This document shows, one piece after another, positions 60,030-64,000 of a stretch of DNA of 64,000 nt. Source of the DNA: Rehmannia glutinosa (lineage: Eukaryota > Streptophyta > Magnoliopsida > Lamiales > Orobanchaceae); contig JABTTQ020001788.1 of assembly GCA_016081115.2 (NCBI GenBank), forward strand, positions 248,001-312,000, given 5' to 3'. Both the position numbers and the translations under genes were made by a program. Under the pieces are notes generated by a model that saw only the letters and a list, made by a program, of their open reading frames with translations, ran no database searches and had not been told where the DNA came from. Position 1 is the first letter of the stretch, and each line of letters opens with the position of its first letter.

Positions 60030-60160
60030 GTTGGTTTGTCTTTGTGTAATAATCCGGGTTTGGGTGATATCGTTGGATCGTCTTAGTGTAACAATCCGGG
60101 TTTGGGTGATGTCGTTGGTTCGTCTTCGTGTAATAATCCGGGTTTGGGTGATATTGTTAG
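60030..60160. repeat. Short tandem repeat, three units of about 53 bp
   Basis: GTGTAATAATCCGGGTTTGG...GTGATATCGTTGG..TCGTCTT returns three times (60045, 60095 and 60130), with small changes. Confidence 0.7.
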
Positions 60161-60264
60161 TTGAATGAATACATTGTGGTATTGATGTTGTGAGTAAAGG
60201 TTGATATCTTTGTGGGTGAATACAGGTTTCAGAAAAGGATAATAAAAGAAAAACAAAAATATTT

Positions 60265-60610
60265 GTAAAAAGAGAGCTTTAGTGACGACTTGTGTCAGTC
60301 ACTAATAATGTTTTAATAGGAAATGTTTTTGTGACGACAAATGTCATCGAAAATACTTTGAAGTATTTGCTTCGATGTGTCATCGTGTCACACGCCAATT
60401 CTGGACAAAACATTACGCGACGACTTATTTACGACAACAAGTTGTCACTAATATAATTGTGACCACTCCGCGTCGCCGCAAAAACATCTTTTCCGTCAAG
60501 ATATTAGTGGTAATTGTTTTGTGACAACATGTCGCCACAAAATAATATTTGGTCTTTTTGCGACGACTTTTTGTTGTCACAAAAACATGTTTCAAAGATA
60601 TTCTAAAGTA
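60265..60610. repeat. CACTA-like subterminal repeats, right block
   Basis: Dense GTGACGACTTGTGTC, GTGACGACAAATGTC, GCGACGACTT, GTGACAACATGTCGCCACAA motifs on both strands, the usual CACTA subterminal pattern. A TATTCTAAAGTAG near 60598-60610 could be a degraded terminus. Confidence 0.5.
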
Positions 60611-60639
60611 GGTAAATTTTTTTTTAGAAGAAACTTTTA

Positions 60640-61306
60640 TGTTTTGACTCCTTTGTTCTCTAGTTTCTCGATCAATACTTTCATGCAGGTCGAAAGAGGA
60701 TTTATAATTGAGGAGGGGCAACTAGGTATATGCAGGAGGATGGTACACATGGGTACCCACACTCGTTGATCATAAAGGGACCCGTATGGGTAATTTTTCC
60801 GGGGTTTGGGACAATTACGGATAATGGTGTAATTTATTAATGGAGTCCGAAATGAGTACAAATAGTATTAATATAATAGGTTCTAGTATTATTAAGGACA
60901 AAATAGGCCAAATTATCCTACATGGGCCATAGGGCCAATCTCCAGCGTATAAAAATGTCCCTCATATTATACGTAAGTAAATTAATTCATAATCCTTCTA
61001 CTCATTTATTATACAATATTCGTTTACTATTTATTCTCTCATTCACCATGTTGATTGAAGGGCGTCAGAGGGCCTCCAGGACAACCCCGAGGCACTCTAA
61101 TGTTTGTGCATGTGTGCATTCAAGTTCCCAATCTAAGGATATTCCAGCTCTAGGAGAAGAAGACGTGAATACTTACCCCTTGGGAAGAAGAAGACTTGTA
61201 GACTTCCCCTTGGAAAGAGGAGTGACGTGAAGACTTTCCTCTCGGGGAAAAGGATTTTGTCAACTCCATTGACTTGAGGACTTTGCGCCTTTAAAAATAG
61301 TATTAT
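60640..61306 (+). repeat. Probable 5' LTR (partial) of Ty3/gypsy element
   Basis: Downstream of a TATA box (TATAAAAA at 60948) lies an LTR-like leader ending before a PBS-like site at 61307. Phrases such as CCTCCAGGACAACCCCGAGG are familiar from Tat-type LTR ends. The left edge is uncertain and may be cut by the CACTA-like sequence. Confidence 0.5.
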
Positions 61307-61325
61307 TTTAGCACCGCCGTGTGGA
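61307..61325 (+). other. Probable gypsy primer-binding site
   Basis: TTTAGCACCGCCGTGTGG resembles TTTGGCGCCGTCTGTGGG, the primer site of Tat/Athila-type elements. Confidence 0.55.
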
Positions 61326-61340
61326 ATAGCCAAAGTACAC

Positions 61341-62305
61341 GAAGATGCAAACTGGCCGCAAATATGTGAAGTCGGATCTCAAGTCCGCAGTCGTGGCATC
61401 GAGACCGTAGTAGAAGAACGATTGCTTAAGAAGGTAGGAGCGACCCTCCTCCTCCTGGAGGAGTGTCGCCCCCTCCTTCATTTGCAAGAGGGGAGCCGAC
61501 CCCTCCTCCTCGGGGGACTCTGCCCACTCCTCTTGGGGGGGTTCCGCCCACTAAAGAAATTCACCTAACTCAAGCAGTGCCTACAAGCTTTGTTGGAAAA
61601 GATTGCCCGGAGAGCAGCTCGACACACAATGAGGGAACAAGCGGCCCCTTAGCAACGAGAATACCTCCACACCATGCTCCACCAAAGTGGACCAATCAAG
61701 ACTCCATGGGAGGAGTAAGCGAGAATGATAAATGATCAGGGTATGATCCGATAGAGGAAGGAGGGGCGACCGCAAGAGATGCCCCAAGGTAAGGATGCCC
61801 ACGGGTGCGAGATCACCTCAACCAGGGAGTCGAGAGCTCCCCACACCAGCTGGCTTGACCCGGGCAATCATGTTGATAAGAAGAAGTCCATTCAAACCCA
61901 AGCGCACTAGAGGAACCTCTCCTTCTGGGGATAAAGACTTCCAATCTTCTAGAATACGATGGAACAGGAAGAGACCCACAAGAACACTTGGACAAATTTT
62001 ACGCTAAGGCCGACTTGTACGACATGTCAGACGCGGTCTATTGCAAGATTTTCAGGACCACCCTGGCGAAAAGAGCTCTCTCTTGGTTCAACCAACTCCC
62101 AGTTGGATCTATTGACGGGATGGACAAGCTCACTGATAGCTTCATGCATCAATTCTCCATCAACAGGAAATGCCCGAAGACCATTGCCCATCTTTTCCAG
62201 GGTTCTCAGAGGGATACCCATAGTAAAGTAACTTCATGCTATCCAGGGTTCCCAGAGGTTGCCCATAATGAGGGATCAAGCAAGGTAGGTGGTTACTGCA
62301 TGTAA
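61341..62305 (+). pseudogene. Ty3/gypsy gag, truncated
   Basis: The start is poorly defined (ATG at 61343). Stops and frameshifts fill 61400-61860; then FKPKRTRGTSPSGDKDFQSS (61890-61950) and, in another frame from 61988, the Retrotrans_gag core: MDKFYAKADLYDMSDAVYCK, FRTTLAKRALSWFNQLPVGS, MHQFSINRKCPKTIAHLF. Sequence departs from gag after about 62200 and stops at 62305; no protease or pol follows. A hAT-like MITE comes 12 bp later. Confidence 0.82.
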
Positions 62306-62316
62306 TTAGTTTTTAA

Positions 62317-62578
62317 TAGGGATGGCAACGGGTAAGATATATATGTAAAAGTTATAAATAAATATATATGTATATATATTAGATAATATTATTTAATCGG
62401 GTATCGGGTAGGGTATGGGTAGGATATACATGTAATCTTACTTCCATACTCATACCCAAAAATCCCCATATTCACGCACCCATTTATTTAATGGGGTACA
62501 AAAATACCCTCCATACCCTCATCCATTAGGGTTGGATATCGCATCCTCCATCGAATTTGGAGAAAATTGCTATCCCTA
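62317..62578. mobile_element. hAT-like MITE
   Basis: 262 bp with ends TAGGGATGGCAA and inverted TAGGGATAGCAA, flanked by GTTTTTAA (62309-62316) and ATTTCTAA (62579-62586), an 8-bp duplication with two mismatches. GGGTATGGGTA-type motifs fill the interior. Confidence 0.7.
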
Positions 62579-64000
62579 ATTTCTAAGTCCATTTCTAAGC
62601 AAAGGATGAGACTTTTCAACAGTATCAAGAATCAAAAAATTCTCTCTCTTTCTCTAACATAAAACCAATTAAAGGAAAAAAAAAATATAATAAGAAAAGA
62701 AAGAAAAACAGATTAAACAAACAAAATCAAGCAATCTTCCACATTATGATTCTTTTTATACCCTGCAACATCCACAATTATAAGCTAACTTTTAATGAAT
62801 TAATGAACAAATTATATATTTTTCATTAAATTTGTGTCGATCAATTGCAAATTTAACGAAAACATTATTGTAGGGTCTTCTTATTTTTTTTTTAAAAATA
62901 GCTTATAAGCTTCCAAAATAAATTTTTAGTAACTTCTAGCTCTTATCGAAAAAAATTACCAAACAAATTTTAAGAACTTATAAACTCTCAAACAACCTAT
63001 AAGATATTTTGAAGAGCATAGCGGGTGCTTGGCTAAGCTTATTTAAAAAAACTTATAAGCTCCAACATATTTTAAGAACTAGTAAGAAACACGTGCTTCG
63101 CACGTGATCCATATGGATTTATTAAAATTTAAATAATTTTATTGATGAATATTTTAAAGTGCTTTACAAATAAATATGTAATAATTAAATACTTGGATTA
63201 TTAAAATTGAAATACTTCAAAGTATTTTAATATACATTTTTTTTTGTAAGTATAAGTATAAATCTACATGAACGATTAAGTAAATCTTTAAGAAAAAAAC
63301 TCAATACAACAAAAACAACTAAATTATTATAACAGTAAAATAAGTTTTTATATTAGCTTATGTTCATATTAATCAATCTTTTGTGATAGTTTAATGGTTA
63401 TGAAAGTATTTTTCTTAATTAATTTCAGAACATTTTTGAATTAGATACATTATGCACGATTATTCGGTAATTCATGAGCTAAAAAATGATATATCACAAG
63501 TTATTATATTAATTAAAAATTTAATAATATATCACTTTAACTACAAACTCGCATAAAAAATTTAAAATTTATTAAATTACTTCTTTACAAAAATCAAGAA
63601 TAACCTCATGACTTTCTTTGTAATTCTTATTTCTCGAAAAAACATATAAAATAAGAGTCAATATTATCCTGGTATGATTGTGTGCTTACTTCTTTCATTA
63701 TCTCTAACTTCTTCTATTAAAAAAACGTAACTCAAAACAGATATTAAAGTACAAAATATGTGCCAAAAAGAATAAGACTTTTCATAGAGAATCATAATTC
63801 TAATGCCCAAGTGAATATTTATTATCATAACACTTAAACTTAAAGTTATAGCAATCTATTTATTTTAAGTGTCGTATTTAAAATAATAAACCTTAATCCA
63901 ATATAGATGTAAACTAATCCATTTTTGTCATTAAGAGTTATGTTTTTAAATGAAAAAAGTGATAACTTAAAATCTAAATTTTGAAATTCTATCCAATTGA
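62579..64000. other. AT-rich, no gene seen
   Basis: Contains a repeat of the gcttataagct/aaattaccaaa type (62890-63080) also seen near 37050, and the perfect 7-bp hairpin CACGTGCTTCGCACGTG (63090-63106). Confidence 0.5.

Overview
The window is nuclear DNA of a flowering plant. It has intron-bearing genes with GT-AG splice sites, AT-rich intergenic DNA and a dense load of plant retrotransposons. The only resistance gene is a coiled-coil NB-LRR of the late-blight R1 type with an N-terminus (MASYAALISLMHTI) typical of asterids, so a lamiid such as a member of the Lamiales is the best guess. That is an inference from the protein only.

Only two host protein genes are well supported, and both face right. 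The first is an NRT1/PTR family (NPF, POT-type MFS) transporter with four exons at 31951-34819. The second is the R1-type NLR with two exons at 44712-48800. Each reads as a full-length protein apart from single-base indels, most of them in homopolymers, so each is either a very young pseudogene or affected by consensus errors.

The left half is nested retrotransposons. 1-1500 is a broken Athila-like gag (minus strand), followed by a LINE zinc-binding fragment. 2136-8060 is a SIRE-type Ty1/copia element (plus strand) whose pol is almost entirely deleted; its LTR carries an array of eight short hairpins, all with the pentaloop GTGGT or TTGGT. 8605-10028 is the 3' end of another copia element. 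11627-29646 is a LINE-like element with an ORF1 only, bounded by a 16-bp target-site duplication. It was later hit by a 14.2-kb SIRE-type element (12918-27148, minus strand, gag-pol plus a very long third ORF) and by an Athila/Tat-like element that collapsed to a solo LTR (27292-28762). Removing the solo LTR restores the ORF1 reading frame.

The right half has smaller elements around the two genes: MITEs in the NPF introns, a dead hAT transposase (41241-43560) split by a Mutator-like MITE, a SINE with a duplicated B box just upstream of the NLR, a Harbinger-like MITE in the NLR intron, a 5'-truncated LINE (49893-53145, minus), a Mutator-like element with a tRNA-like segment and tandem repeats, CACTA-like subterminal repeats around unrecognised exon-like sequence, and the 5' end of a Ty3/gypsy element (about 60640-62305). 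Several insertion times can be ordered from target-site duplications and from an uninterrupted paralogue of the LINE insertion site at 54225-54320.

No rRNA, functional tRNA, CRISPR or bacterial-type operon was seen.
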